Source: Larimichthys crocea
Lineage: Eukaryota > Chordata > Actinopteri > Sciaenidae
NCBI RefSeq assembly: GCF_000972845.2
Contig: NC_040032.1
Coordinates: 18,966,636-19,030,635, forward strand
Length of the DNA stretch: 64,000 bases
Direction: 5' to 3'
The notes beneath the pieces are model-generated. The model did no database searches and was not told the origin of the DNA. It saw only the letters and a program-made list of their open reading frames with translations. The position numbers were made by a program, and so were the translations under genes. Shown here in pieces: positions 40,631-52,136 of this stretch (position 1 is the stretch's first letter; each line of letters starts with the position of its first letter).

Positions 40631-41810
40631 TTTATTTCAACCCTACAATGAGTACATGGAATACACTGATATGTACTTACAAAAATGTTTCAGAGAATAG
40701 AATAATTTCACAATTTTTAGTGTTTGACAGCTGTTGCATTTATGTTTTTTTTAGTTTTTTTTTTTTAGACATTTCTCTGCTTTCAGGTAAAAAGAGAACA
40801 TGAACCGTCAAAAAAAAAAAAAAAAAACCCAGCTGATTTCTTGTAGGTTTCTTGAAGGTCAGTTTGAAAAGATTATGTACACTTTATGTCACAAAACATG
40901 ATTAGTTTTTTTTTTTTCTGCACAACCTTATGTCCTTTCCTAACAAGGCGGTTACATAATAATGTATTTGAAAATGAGCATATTATAATGTCTAAAAGTA
41001 ATAAACTGTCTTGAAAATTAATATTCTGACCATAACCAATACCAAATTTCCATTTTCTGCAAATGTTATCCTTGTTTCCTCATTTTAGTACGACAGGACA
41101 TTTCAAGCTTGTATCCAAAGAACAGAAATTAGGCACAGCATTTTTGTACTCTTCGGTTAACACATTCATAATGCTTCACTGGGGAGCTTCAAAGCAGCTG
41201 CATAGCACATTCATGAATACTGGATCATGCCTTGTGTCAGCTTTCATGCAGTGTTCATGCTTTTATGTCATTTGTGACATAGCAGTGGAATGATGTGTCT
41301 ATTTAATAGGCAATAAATTCCAAAATAAAAGTCTCTTTAAGATTGCCATTTCTTGTTAGCACATTGTAGACACATAATCAGACAGTGTAAGATAATTATC
41401 CATTTTATCACCCATCTAAAGATCACATTAAGGCATTATGAATGTGTTACTTATTGTACCTAAAACAAAGTGGCAACACTTTGTCTGCACTGTATCTTAA
41501 TAGAGCACCCAAATCCAACTTGTAACATTGACAAAACCTTCAAAATTGTTCCCTTACTGAATCTATTCTTATACAACATGAAAACAGATGAAAACAAAAT
41601 ATTAACAGAATTTAAATCCCCAAACTTTTGAGAATGATGCAAGTACTGAGCACCCTGTAATAACGTCATGAAACCAATGTCTTGACTCTTCATCTTTTTT
41701 TAATCTTGTGTGTGGCTGCACAAGGGTCAAAAGGCATAGAAACCAAAGGTGTCTGGGCCCAAAGATTTCAAAGGCTCAGACTATCCTCTTTCTCCTTGAA
41801 CAAAATCAGT
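40631..41810 (-). other. ncam1: putative 3'UTR of the GPI-anchored isoform
   Basis: This runs from the TAA of the GPI exon to the first downstream AATAAA (40631-40636 on the minus strand). A U/GU-rich stretch (TGTGTTTCTTTTTCTTTC) follows at once, as expected at a cleavage site. A weaker ATTAAA lies at 41302-41307. This gives a UTR of about 1.2 kb; the true end could also lie further left. Confidence 0.4.
40810..40827. repeat. poly-A run
   Basis: Eighteen consecutive A, inside the putative 3'UTR of the GPI isoform (poly-U in the transcript). Confidence 0.9.
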
Positions 41811-41890
41811 TTATGACAGCCAGAGCACAGTCAGCATGGACAGCAGAAGAGCTGCCAGACTGCATGTCACACATTGGCAACCAAGGGTAG
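41811..41890 (-). CDS. ncam1: alternative terminal exon: GPI-anchor signal of the NCAM-120-type isoform
   Basis: The acceptor is ggtcaataacctcag, entering in phase 1. The 80 coding nt give Ala (split codon), then TLGCQCVTCSLAALLLSMLT, then VLWLS and a TAA stop. The family's NCAM-120 tail, from memory, also starts ATLG, is about 25 residues long, and ends in an uncharged Leu-rich stretch. Start motif, phase, position (between FN3-2 and the transmembrane exon), length and hydrophobic end all match. The role would be to direct cleavage and transfer of the ectodomain to glycosylphosphatidylinositol, giving a form with no transmembrane segment or cytoplasmic tail. The small residues Gly, Cys, Thr and Ser before the hydrophobic run could supply the attachment site. 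Odd points are the three cysteines (CQCVTC) and the AG-free intron before it. Confidence 0.88.
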
Positions 41891-43867
41891 CTGAGGTTAT
41901 TGACCAACCACAGGTGAGAAATAGATATTTTAATATTCACATCAGAGTTTTTAGAGTGATATCACAGCAGAAAAGTGTGACAAGAAAAAAACAAAAAACA
42001 TAATCAAAGCAAAAACAGAGAAAGAAATTTGTGTGTATGGCAATGTCATGGTCCATAGGTGCCCAAGAAGATCACACATGAAGACAGGAAGAGGACACGG
42101 AGAAAAGGGAAGCAAGGAGAGAAAGAGGGAAAAGAGGGAGAGAGATAGAAAAATAAGGTCAGAAATACAGAAATACAAGTCTGAAAGGTTACTGAGGAAT
42201 AAAAAAGGAAGTCTAAGTTAGAGGATCAAAGTAAAAAGAAGTCATAGCATGTTAGTAGCACGGCTAATGACACATGGTTTATGGCAAGCATGGGTGGAGG
42301 GTCACAGAAATGAAGGTAATGGGGAATGACAATGGAAAGGAAGACATTTCAAAGAGACCACAGTCTGACCTCTCTGCTTTTAGGTTCTGTACAAACAAGC
42401 AGATTTTTTAATCAGTCATGGTGCAGATTAGTGGTAGAGTTTAGGGTAAGATAGATGACAACCGCAAGAGTCAGGCTATTATCTCTCATTCGTAATGGCC
42501 AGTGGTGTAATGCAATATAAACACAAGTATATGCTTACTTGCCACTGCTGCGAAAATCGGGTCCAAAAGTCTCATTAATTCACCCATTAGGTCATTAATG
42601 GAGAGACTATGGACAGAAATTGGGATCGAGATTTTGTTATGTGTGTCTTTGAAAGCGTGAGCCAAAAGCTTGAATACTGACTGACAAAAACCCACAATAA
42701 ATTCAATACCCAACAGCAGCTCCATTCTAAGCCTGTAGTTTGTTGCTGCAGCATCAGTTACTGTCGTGCTGTGCCAAAGTGGCAGCAGCGAACAGAAACA
42801 ATCTTGTAATTACGAGATAAGCATTTTATTCTGATTAATTAATTGTTTTTGTAATACTGAACCAGGGAATACTCACCTATTACTGACAAAATGGCAGCAC
42901 TAGGTTCATAAATTAGTTGCATTTTATATGATGATTTATGATTTTGCAACTTTGCAGATACACTCATTAGAAACATTTCCTCGTTATGCTGATCAAACTG
43001 TAATTTGAGCAGCATTATGTTTCCTTCACAACCTATTTGCTGCTGCAATTTAGTGGAATACAAATCGCTTTTCTAGGAGACAATGTTGGACAGTCATCTC
43101 CATAAAAGATACAAATACTAGAAAAGAGCAGAGATCAGCAGGTCCAAAAAATATTTTGCAAAACAAATGTGGCAGCTCTTTTGTGTTTATTAAGAAGGAA
43201 AGCATTATTTTGCCACCTGTTTTCTTCTCACGATTCACTAGCACTTCAAGTACTAAGACCTATTACTGAACTAAACCAGACAGATGGTTGGTGTGAATGT
43301 GCGCACATGTAGAAAGGAGAAGGCGGGAGAGTATTCACAGTCGAGCCACTTCTTCAACTACCATTACACCACTGGTCACGGCAGGGAGAATGGTCCATGC
43401 AAAACCACACACCCAAAACAGAAGCTGGTTATGAAGGTCAGATCTATGACATGGATGAATGAATGTTATTCAAACTGCAAAAGTTAATAGCCGTTTCTTT
43501 TTGTAGTTTCACTCCAATGTCAACCTTAGCTGGGGAGATTTGGATGGATCAGTTGTCAACACCTGCCACTCGTGTCCATATTAGCAAATTTACAAAGACT
43601 GTGTTGATTTTTGATGCTATTTTGGCATAAGAATTATAATGATGTTTTCTCTCTTCAGCTGGGCAGCTTTCGCCTCCTGAGTCTGTGGTATGCAAATGTT
43701 GCCCAGCTGTACTTGCAGAGAACAAAAATTATACAAGCCAAATTTTATAAAGGTATTTGACACAAGAGATTCAATGTTTTTGAAGAGACTTAACATTCAT
43801 GTTTTCATAAATCCTTCATTCGACAATATATTTAAATCACTTTGGTCAAAAGGTTTTTGTGGCATTT

Positions 43868-43924
<57 letters not shown>

Positions 43925-46588
43925 GTGTGTGTGTGTAACTGCTTTCTGAACATCTGAATTAAAAAAAATAAAAGAAATTTAAAAAGACTGAAACTCAACC
44001 TTGGTTCAACCCTGCATTCACAATTTGCGTCACAGTGCCAATTTAGCACATAGAGGCATTATATATTTATAAAACAGCAGCTGTTTTTAAGCCAACATTA
44101 CCAAAAACAGCTGTTGAGCCTACTGAAATTAAATGCAGATGTTGTAGCTAAAAATAAATCTCAGCAATTTCCCACGTGCCTTGAAGTAAAGAAAAAACAA
44201 GAGAAGCTTGGAAGCAATACTTAAAATCCCAAAACAAAAAACAAACAAAAAAATAATTAAATTAATTACGGAGATTAAAGAGGAACTGACTCAGATGAAA
44301 CCCATGTGAACCCCTGCTCGAGTGGTATTATAAGTGATCCAAACCTCCCACTGCTATATGGCTGTTGCCCAGCAAGCGCATGAAAAAGAAACTGGTTTCT
44401 TTAAGGGCCATGCACTGGCAGCCATTGCCTTTTAGGGTCTTGAGTAAAGAACAAACAAAATTAATCCAGTTGGAAGTATCACCATGCAAAGACTGTCAGG
44501 GCTGCATCCCCACTTAACACTGTACATTTAGGTCAGACATGGAGTCTGAGATGTGAGGCCACTAAACCTGGCAGTGAAAGAGAATGATGATAGAGGCTGA
44601 TAGAAGGAGGGAAATGAAGAGAAAATGTTGAAAAAAGATGGGAATGTATTTCATTTTTTATTTTTTTTCCAGATTAAAGTTTTACCCAACACTGTACGTT
44701 CACTAATGGGAAGCCAGTGAGGGATCATATCCTATTAAATGGTCTAGATACACCCGTAATTACGGGTAAAAAGACTTATCTCAACTTAGCCTAGTGATTA
44801 TACCTGGTCTTAATCTATATTTTTATATTTATATTCCCAACAAATCTCATGAAAAAGACAAAACCAAATTTTGTATTAGCTTGTCTTTCAATATTTCCCT
44901 GACTGTAGCTCTTACTGAATCTTTAAAAACAGGTCAAAATCTATAATCTTGTTTTATGAAAAGCTTTCAGAAATGTTCTTATACTGTACACTTGTGTACT
45001 GTAGAGTTTAACAATCATTATTCAAACAGGAGTAATTACTGCATTTGTGCTTGATCATTTTCAGCTGAAAGTTAGTTTGGGGATTTTGCGGCATTGTTTG
45101 AATATTGGAAATGTGAAATAAAATTGCACTCGTGCTGGAAACATACATACTTAATAAACTAGTTATAACTACTTATAAGATATTCAGATTTTCTTTTAAA
45201 TCTGTCCATAACCTCCTGAAATGTTTTGTCGTGCTGAACACAAGACACGAAATGATGTATTTCCATTACAAATCAGTGAAATGATTTATTTCATTGATCA
45301 TGTTCACTTGATAGGTAAAAGCAAAAGACTGAAGATGAGGATGAAAGAAAGTCAGGATGGTTTTAAAACATAGGATAAAAAATAGTAATAAATAAGGAAG
45401 ACGTTTAACCTGTTTTATAGCTCAGGTAGAGTATAATGGGGAGGCAGCCCAAATTAAAATGTGCACCGTACACGCAACACAACAACAGAGCAAAGGCTGA
45501 CCGTGACCACCAGGGTACAGAAATATTTGCTATTAACTGGACAAAATACTCTGGGTCTGTCTGATATCTGGTCGGACTTTATTGCTCACTGAACTTGAGC
45601 AGTAACGGCTGCTTTATAGGAGCTACTGAAGACCAGGGGAGCAGAGTAGCATGATGCTGAGTTTTATCTTTCACAGCAGAACATCACTGGGGAGGAAGGA
45701 AGAAAAATACAGTGAGTGCACGCCTGCACTTCACATGGATTCAATAGTTATTGTCGAGCTTGTGCAGCCTGAGTTTTTGAAATTTGTGAAGTGAGCACAA
45801 TGATTTAAAATGCAAATATGGTGCTCTGTGCATGAAAAAAAAAACTGTGAAAAATAAGTCTCCAAAAAGAAAAGAATTAGCTGGAGGAAATACAACTGGA
45901 AACTAGCACAAGTTTGAAGAGCGAAGCAGAAGAAATAAAGTACAGGCCAGAGGTAAAAGGAAACTGAACTTTGGATGACCCAGCTTGACTGGTGACTTTT
46001 CATCAACTTTTGGGGCACACATAGCACTCTCAGTGCTTTAAGACAACACATGAGCAGTTGTCTACATTTGTTCTTGACAGTGCTTACAAACTACTGGGAA
46101 CCAGAGTCAAATTCCCTGCATTCTTAAACTTACTTTGTCAGTAAAGTCAAGGTTTAATTTGTCACATCCAATTCATATTTCTGGCAAACCCTTCAAGGTG
46201 GATATTCAGCTTGACTACAACACCTCATATCATTTCAGAGTTGGAGCTGTCGCATTTCAAACCTGCTTTACAAGTCACAATATTACATGTGACTGTCTAT
46301 TGCTTTTAGCAAATGATATAGTCATTTCCCTTCAGTAGGGATTGTATCATACATGTCCACTTTGTTTCCAACTGCACCGATAAGGACAGTTCAAAACAAT
46401 ACACCCCCCATGCAGCAGACAGAGACAGATGATTCATGATAGACCCTGCAGCCAGCAAGCGTTGAATAAGCACCTGGTAATAGTCATGGATCTAAGTAAT
46501 AGAGCCCTTCTGGTCACGGTGGAAGCCTTTGTGCACTGTGGCTGCTGTCTGTGTGTGGATGCTCAGGGTGGGATGATAGGAATAGTAC
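41891..46588 (-). other. ncam1: ncam1 intron upstream of the GPI exon, with AG-free pyrimidine tract
   Basis: A 4.7-kb intron. Its last 288 nt (41893-42180) contain no AG on the transcribed strand and include a long C/T tract at about 42080-42160. A TG microsatellite at 43871-43936 is a CA repeat in the transcript. No other exon was accepted; a candidate near 45660 was rejected. Confidence 0.7.
43871..43936. repeat. (TG)n microsatellite (CA repeat in the ncam1 transcript)
   Basis: About 66 bases of TG on the plus strand with one GGGTGG interruption. It lies about 2 kb upstream of the GPI exon in transcription order. Confidence 0.95.
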
Positions 46589-46769
46589 CTGGGATAGTAG
46601 TGGGATCTGCAGCTGTTCTGAAGGAGAGGGTGCCAGGCTCCGACTTGCCCTGCTGATTCTCTGCCACAACGTGAATCTCGTACTCTGTATTCCAGTCCAG
46701 GCTGTTCAGCACCACATACTCACTGCCAGCGGGAAGGCGGATTTCTGGTTTCCATTCAGATACATGCTT
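46589..46769 (-). CDS. ncam1: NCAM1 exon: second half of fibronectin type III domain 2 (FGL-loop exon)
   Basis: A 181-nt exon, phase 0 in and phase 1 out. The acceptor is cctttctcag and the donor is CCCAG|gtact. It reads KHVSEWKPEIRLPAGSEYVV, then LNSLDWNTEYEIHVVAENQQ, then GKSEPGTLSFRTAADPTTIP. It contains the F-G loop EIHVVAENQQGKSEP, which corresponds to the mammalian FGL segment implicated in FGF-receptor contact. The same stretch holds AENQQGKS, reported as a nucleotide-binding-like motif. This is the last exon common to all isoforms. Its final G is completed either by the GPI exon (G+CT, Ala) or by the transmembrane exon (G+AT, Asp). Failure to splice would add only a few residues before a stop. 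Confidence 0.97.
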
Positions 46770-47879
46770 CTGAGAAAGGAATGTAGAGGGGATAAATCTC
46801 AAAACTGGGTAACCAAGAGGGATTATAGTCATTCTACACAGGCAGAGAAGAGAGGGTCATTTTAGATGATTTGTGAATGATCCCATTCCCAAGCTGGTCA
46901 TTGTGCAGAGGATAAAAAGAGTGCATTCTTTTTTAATAACTTCACAACACAGCAAAGGGCTCCCTTGGCCCAAAGGAATTTTTAGCACAAGACAAAAAGA
47001 ATATAAAATGGAAAAGAATCCTATTATAATAATCATACAGTCCCAATGAGAGTGAAAATCATGAATTTGGAATCATATTTTTTGGGAATCAGGTTAGTGA
47101 TAGTTCAGTTTAAGTATACGGATGATTTGCTGAAATATTAATTTGTGAATCTTCTTAGGGCCATTACACAACTAAGAAACACTGTTGCCTGAGAAGAGGT
47201 AGAGGAATTTTGAATAATTTAAAGTTTCTCAGGCATTAAAGAATCACTTCAACATTTTAGGAAGATGCATTCACTGTAAAGCCAAACTACTATCATAATG
47301 TGTGCAATATTTGTAGAAATATAACACTGTGCTAAAATACAAGGACAGAGGTGTTTGTGTTTGTATAAAAAGTATATTTGTCACAGTTACTGAAGCCAGC
47401 TAAAGTAGCACACTGATTGAGGCCAACTGTCTCAAGGGAAAAATATTTCACCCAGCAAAACTAGGTTTAATCCCTAGCAGTGGTCCCCGTGGCTTGTCGT
47501 CCAATCTAACATTATTGTCAGTATTCATTTGTGGGAAGCCAGTGAGGGATAATGGCTTACTGATTGGACATTCTACACTGTCCTATACTGTTGACAGAAA
47601 AATAATTATGTCAGGGATTATACCACTTCAAAGTACAATATGATAATTTATGGAACATTATCATATTCTAAAAGGTGCAAATTGTAGGACTACAAAATTG
47701 GACTTGCATGAAATGGTGCGATATGTTGTCAGAGGCTTGCAGTTTATTACTGCCATCTTGGTCTGATGAACATTAACAAGCACTCACTGTTCCTTACCAT
47801 TGCAAGAACTGGAAAAAACAACACAAAATACATAACAGCAAAGTGGTACCAAGTTTACCTCCTTGCCCAGTATACTCAC
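46770..47879 (-). other. ncam1: ncam1 intron between the two FN3-2 exons
   Basis: A 1.1-kb intron, donor gtgagtat and acceptor tttctcag. I see nothing else in it. Confidence 0.7.
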
Positions 47880-48001
47880 AGCCTTGTATTTGACGAGGAA
47901 GTGCATAATGGGGGAACCGCCATCGTCCTGCCTGATCAAGTTGATCTTAAGAGTATTTCCCTTTTGGACCATGATTCCTAGTACGGGGGCACTGGGTTCC
48001 C
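47880..48001 (-). CDS. ncam1: NCAM1 exon: first half of fibronectin type III domain 2
   Basis: A 122-nt exon entering in phase 1 and leaving in phase 0. The acceptor is ttctgtgtag and the donor is AAGGCT|gtgagt. It reads EPSAPVLGIMVQKGNTLKIN, then LIRQDDGGSPIMHFLVKYKA. From memory, mammalian NCAM1 has EPSAPKLEGQMGEDGNSIKV followed by NLIKQDDGGSPIRHYLVRYR, so the QDDGGSPI core of FN3-2 strand B-C is preserved. The first two bases complete Arg from the FN3-1 exon when the cassettes are skipped. Confidence 0.96.
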
Positions 48002-51000
48002 CTACACAGAACAAACCAATTAATCATGATTAGTTGGCAAAAATATTGTTGTTGCTTTAACACCATCCATACCCTGTGCATTGAACCTCCCTATTGTGTT
48101 CAAGTGTACTTTCGTCTTTCAGGTCAACTAAGCTAAAACTTAGGTTCAGTGCCAGTTGGATCAATGCTGTTTTAAGATGCTTTTAATTTGGAAGTAAGAA
48201 TCACAGTGTGATTAGGGTTTTCATCCTTTGCTGAGTTTTTGCACTGTCACCTTGCCCTCCTAAGCTGTTAGAGGATGAGAACAGATCATTGGCTTCAGTG
48301 CTCAATGCTATCATTATGTTGACTGATAGCAAACTCCGTGATGACATATTGCAGTAATGCACAAATTTGAGCAATCGCAAAGCACTAACGCGTCAAAGGT
48401 AAGATGAAATTAACTTGGCAGCAATACAGCAAAATGGTAATTACAAGAAATGCAGCCACAGCTGACTAGTTTAAAGAGAATGGTCAAATCAAATTTAATG
48501 ATGGGTGGCTCCAGATGAGTTTTATGACACACACTCAATATGGAATCAAAAGCATTTATCTTTATCTAACATTTACAGAGCAGTTCCAAAAAGCGCCAAC
48601 ACAGATAGGGTTAGTTAACAGTATCATTTTACAAATATGAAGATCATTAAATAAAAGAGTACAAATTATATTGTGCATGCTAAAGGATTAGCATGGAGCA
48701 TTGACCTCTGTCTACCAGGGACAGATCAGTGACTTTGGTGTCAATGCTCTCATCCCTCAACAGCTTAGTTTGAAAATAACATACATCAAGCTTGGTTGGT
48801 GCAATACTCCACCAAAATCTGTCTTTAGATTATCAAGCTCTCACCATCCACAGACTTAAAAGGCTTTATAAAAACGTTTATAGCTTTGAGGATTAGGATG
48901 GAAGATGTTAGTGGTCATGTGAATTATGACTCAGACACAGGAGACCACTGTTTATAGCAATTAGTCAATGTTGGTTTCTTTTAAGCAGGACCACAATCTT
49001 TCCATAACAATGACAAAGCAGATATTTTAACCAAAACTCTTTCCCTGACCCCTTCAACTAATAATGTTATCCTGCCTTTAGGGGTGTAAGAAGATGTAAT
49101 TTTTTAAAGTAAACAATGCTGTATCTAGTTATTGAGATCAGATGAATTGTTTGAACCAATGTAAAATCACTTTTCAAGCCAACAGTGAGAGAGTATTTGA
49201 TTATTCATGATAGATTTTGGGTGAAATATCAATTTTTGGATAACCTAAAGGGATAGGGGGCATTGTGGCTGCCTTAGAGCCAGTGGCTGAAGTGTTCTCC
49301 TTGAGTTTCCTCATTATCTGCTTTGTCCCCCTGAGTAATGACTGTTGGGTTGCTGGATAATGAGCCCATAAGCCTTGACTGGACATGTTACTCTATTACT
49401 TTTAATAATATATAAATAGTCTTGCGGGAGGGAGGGCCGAGGTTTTTATTTTGTGCGTGTGTAGTGACATTGGCTCATACCCTCATAACATCCTAAGGGC
49501 TTCAAAGGAGACTAATGACCAAATATCATTAATTATGTACATAGTAGTTACACACCTTGTTAGCCTTGTTATTATGTTATTTAATTGACTCTCATGATGT
49601 TACAATGTTTGCCCTGTACCAACAATCTGATAATAACAAAAAACAACAACCAAAACATCATTTGCATCTATTTCAAATGATCACAGAAAAGTAAAGTCAG
49701 CATTCATCTTTTCAGAGCCAATATTTAGTATTTCAAACATCAGTGTTAGTGGTTAGTTAAATGAATATGCATGAAGGCACTTTATCGTGATCCTTTGTAA
49801 TCAGCTGAGCGCATTGTCTGAAAACTGCATTCCACAAGAGTGAGCATGACAGATGCTAGAAGTGAATCAGACAAGTGTTAGTTAGGAACAACAGCAGTAA
49901 CATGGTGGCAGGTAGACATCGGTACATTCCGCATTGTTATTCACAAGCATCATTCTGGGTTAGGTTATCTTTTTCTGAGGCTAAAACAGAGAAAGTGGTT
50001 AGATTAGAGAAGCTTCTCCGTGCAGGCTGGAACTGTTGGGTGCTGCTACACATTCAGAGGGTAAACATGTGGCCACGACCTCACACTGACACACATGTAC
50101 TGTAGGAGGTGTGGTTACACATGTAGCCCGACCTAGCGCAGCTTCCTCCCTGATCTTCCAGCATACATTGAGAGATTAGTGGGTAGAATTGAATTGTTAT
50201 TGAAAACATGCTGTTGGATACAGAAATAAGTTGTGGATGAAAGTTGTTTTGTAAGATCAGTAGTGTGTATTTATGGTTCCATCTGATACAATATTTAAAG
50301 TCATGTTAGGGTATTATTTGTGCCAATATTAATATCAATTATTGTTAAGACAGACCAATACTAGTACCAATTATTAGCTTGAATTATGTTACATGTTACA
50401 GAGAGTTCTTATCTCAAAATACATAACGCGGTTCTCATAATACAGACCAATTTCTGTCAAATTAATGAGATTAATATAGCATAAATGGGTTTCTCAGGTC
50501 ACCCAATCCTCTCATTAATTTGAAGTGTGAAACATTTATTAATCCTGTTGAATTTAGTCAATTAAAATTATATATTTTTTTCTTTATACATACTGTATGT
50601 AGAAATGTACCAAGAAGACGTAATACCAAAGACAGAGACACATGCAGACAAACAAAAAAATATATTTTCTTTGGGAAACAGCAGAACAGGAAGAAGGAGG
50701 GTGCAAACAAGAAACAAAAAACAGAGTAGGAAGGAAGTAAACTTGCATGCTGCAGTAATGCGATGGGCTGCTGTGAATCCAATCAGTAAAACATTGTAAG
50801 CTACAATCGCTAATTTGGAAAAAATAAGAAAAGTTAGCTTTGTGGGTGAGTATGAGGGCTATACGTTTAACAGTGCAGGAGATGCAAGTAGCAGTCAGTG
50901 GCAATTTGTGAGGGTGCTCCTGTGATGTTTAAAAGTGATTCAAAATGCAGCTGTAAATTATCAAAAAAAAAAGCTTTTAACGCTACCTAAAGCTAATGTT

Positions 51001-52133
51001 GTTACAAATTAAGGACTTATATTTCCAAGAATGACACACCAGGGAATGAAAAATTAAACACATAAGTGTATTCAGATTAATTAATTAGATCAATGATCTA
51101 ATGTACTACTGTTCTTGTATATAGTTGTATTCAACTTGCTGGCACAGCACTATGGCTGACTGAGTGTGAAACTTTACCAATTTTAGCTTCTATATAAACC
51201 AAAGTGAGAGAACAAATGCAAAGTGAGATTTAAAATAAGTGGTGGAATGAATGTGTGAACCCAGTTACAATTATATCTTCTCCAATTTAGAGTGGTTAAG
51301 ATGTTATACAATGCATTCTGGTACGTTCCCAAGAATACTTTTAGATTTTCTGTCCAGTAAAACAAGTTTAGTATTCCACCCACATGAGAAAATGAGTTCA
51401 CAGATGAAGCAGAGCTGAAGGACATGCTGTAACAAATAGCTTCAAATGCATCTTAGTTAGCTCTGAGGAACACAAATCAAAGACCCCATTTCCAGCTGAT
51501 ATAAATATGCAATTGTATGTGCATATCTTATCTGGATATGGACAAATGTATGTTAATGCATGTAAAAATGTGAGCAGAAAACATGGGGTCAAATATGTAA
51601 TTAAGCTAGCTCAGTTAACCACTATCCCTGGTGTGTATTTCTTACATTATATGTTGTACGTGTAAGATTACTTTTACAAAACCAAGAATAAACTACTCTG
51701 TTCTTGAATGCAACTCTATTTACTGTGTTCTGTTGTTGGCTGCTTGTTTGTTTTCTTGTTTTTTGTGTGTTTATTCCATTGTACATGGCATATCCACAAT
51801 GATTTTTCGAGATTTAAATGTTGAATGAATGAATATACGTAGAATTAATCTTTAAGAAGGCACTAAGAGGAGAATAGTCTTGCATTACGCTAGAAGGGAG
51901 AAATAGTCTTAAGATGAATGGAGATGATGGAATAATGAAAAGTGAAATAGTACTAAAATAGTACTAGTACTAAAAGTACTACATATTTACAGAATACCCT
52001 AAAGATGGGTGAAAAATGGCCAAACAAAACTGAAATTGATGTAATGTCTCGCCTATGAATCTAATCTAGCAAACTTCTTCTGAATGGTCGCTTCTGATCA
52101 CATGATCTAAGACTAAACAAAGAAAAATTTTAC
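48002..52133 (-). other. ncam1: ncam1 intron upstream of FN3-2
   Basis: A 4.1-kb intron with acceptor tctgtgtag. It contains one degenerate copy of an interspersed repeat at about 48951-49060, also seen at two other places in the window. No coding signal was recognised. Confidence 0.6.
48951..49060. repeat. interspersed repeat, copy 3 of 3 in window
   Basis: Contains TTGGTTTCTTTTAAGCAGGA followed by CACAATCTTTCCATAACAAT, a diverged match to the copies at about 12061 and 39741. Confidence 0.45.
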
Positions 52134-52136
52134 CTT
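52134..52136 (-). CDS. ncam1: putative 3-nt AAG microexon
   Basis: The minus strand reads cttcgctggccaacag, then AAG, then gtaaaattt, with a branch-point-like tgctgat about 30 nt upstream. Mammalian NCAM1 has a famous 3-nt AAG exon at exactly this junction, changing PVR-EPSAP to PVQG-EPSAP. Here inclusion gives C+AA and G+GG, which is the same Arg to Gln-Gly change. It also lies in the expected order, after the larger cassettes and before the FN3-2 exon. The pattern cagAAGgta could occur by chance once in tens of kilobases, so the evidence is positional. Confidence 0.42.

Noticed and set aside
41951..42178. Hydrophobic 75-codon minus-strand frame
   Set aside because: It translates the AG-free pyrimidine tract upstream of the GPI exon, so the Phe/Leu/Ser richness is compositional.
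45583..45680. Possible GPI-type terminal exon on the minus strand, followed by an AATAAA near 45580
   Set aside because: A phase-1 acceptor and stop can be found, but the tail is not hydrophobic and contains Lys, and the pyrimidine tract is weak. The exon at 41811-41890 matches the family far better.
46540..46588. Read-through of the FN3-2 exon as a secreted isoform
   Set aside because: The frame stops after a few residues (GTIPIIPP). This is simple intron retention with no sign of a functional terminus or nearby poly(A) signal.
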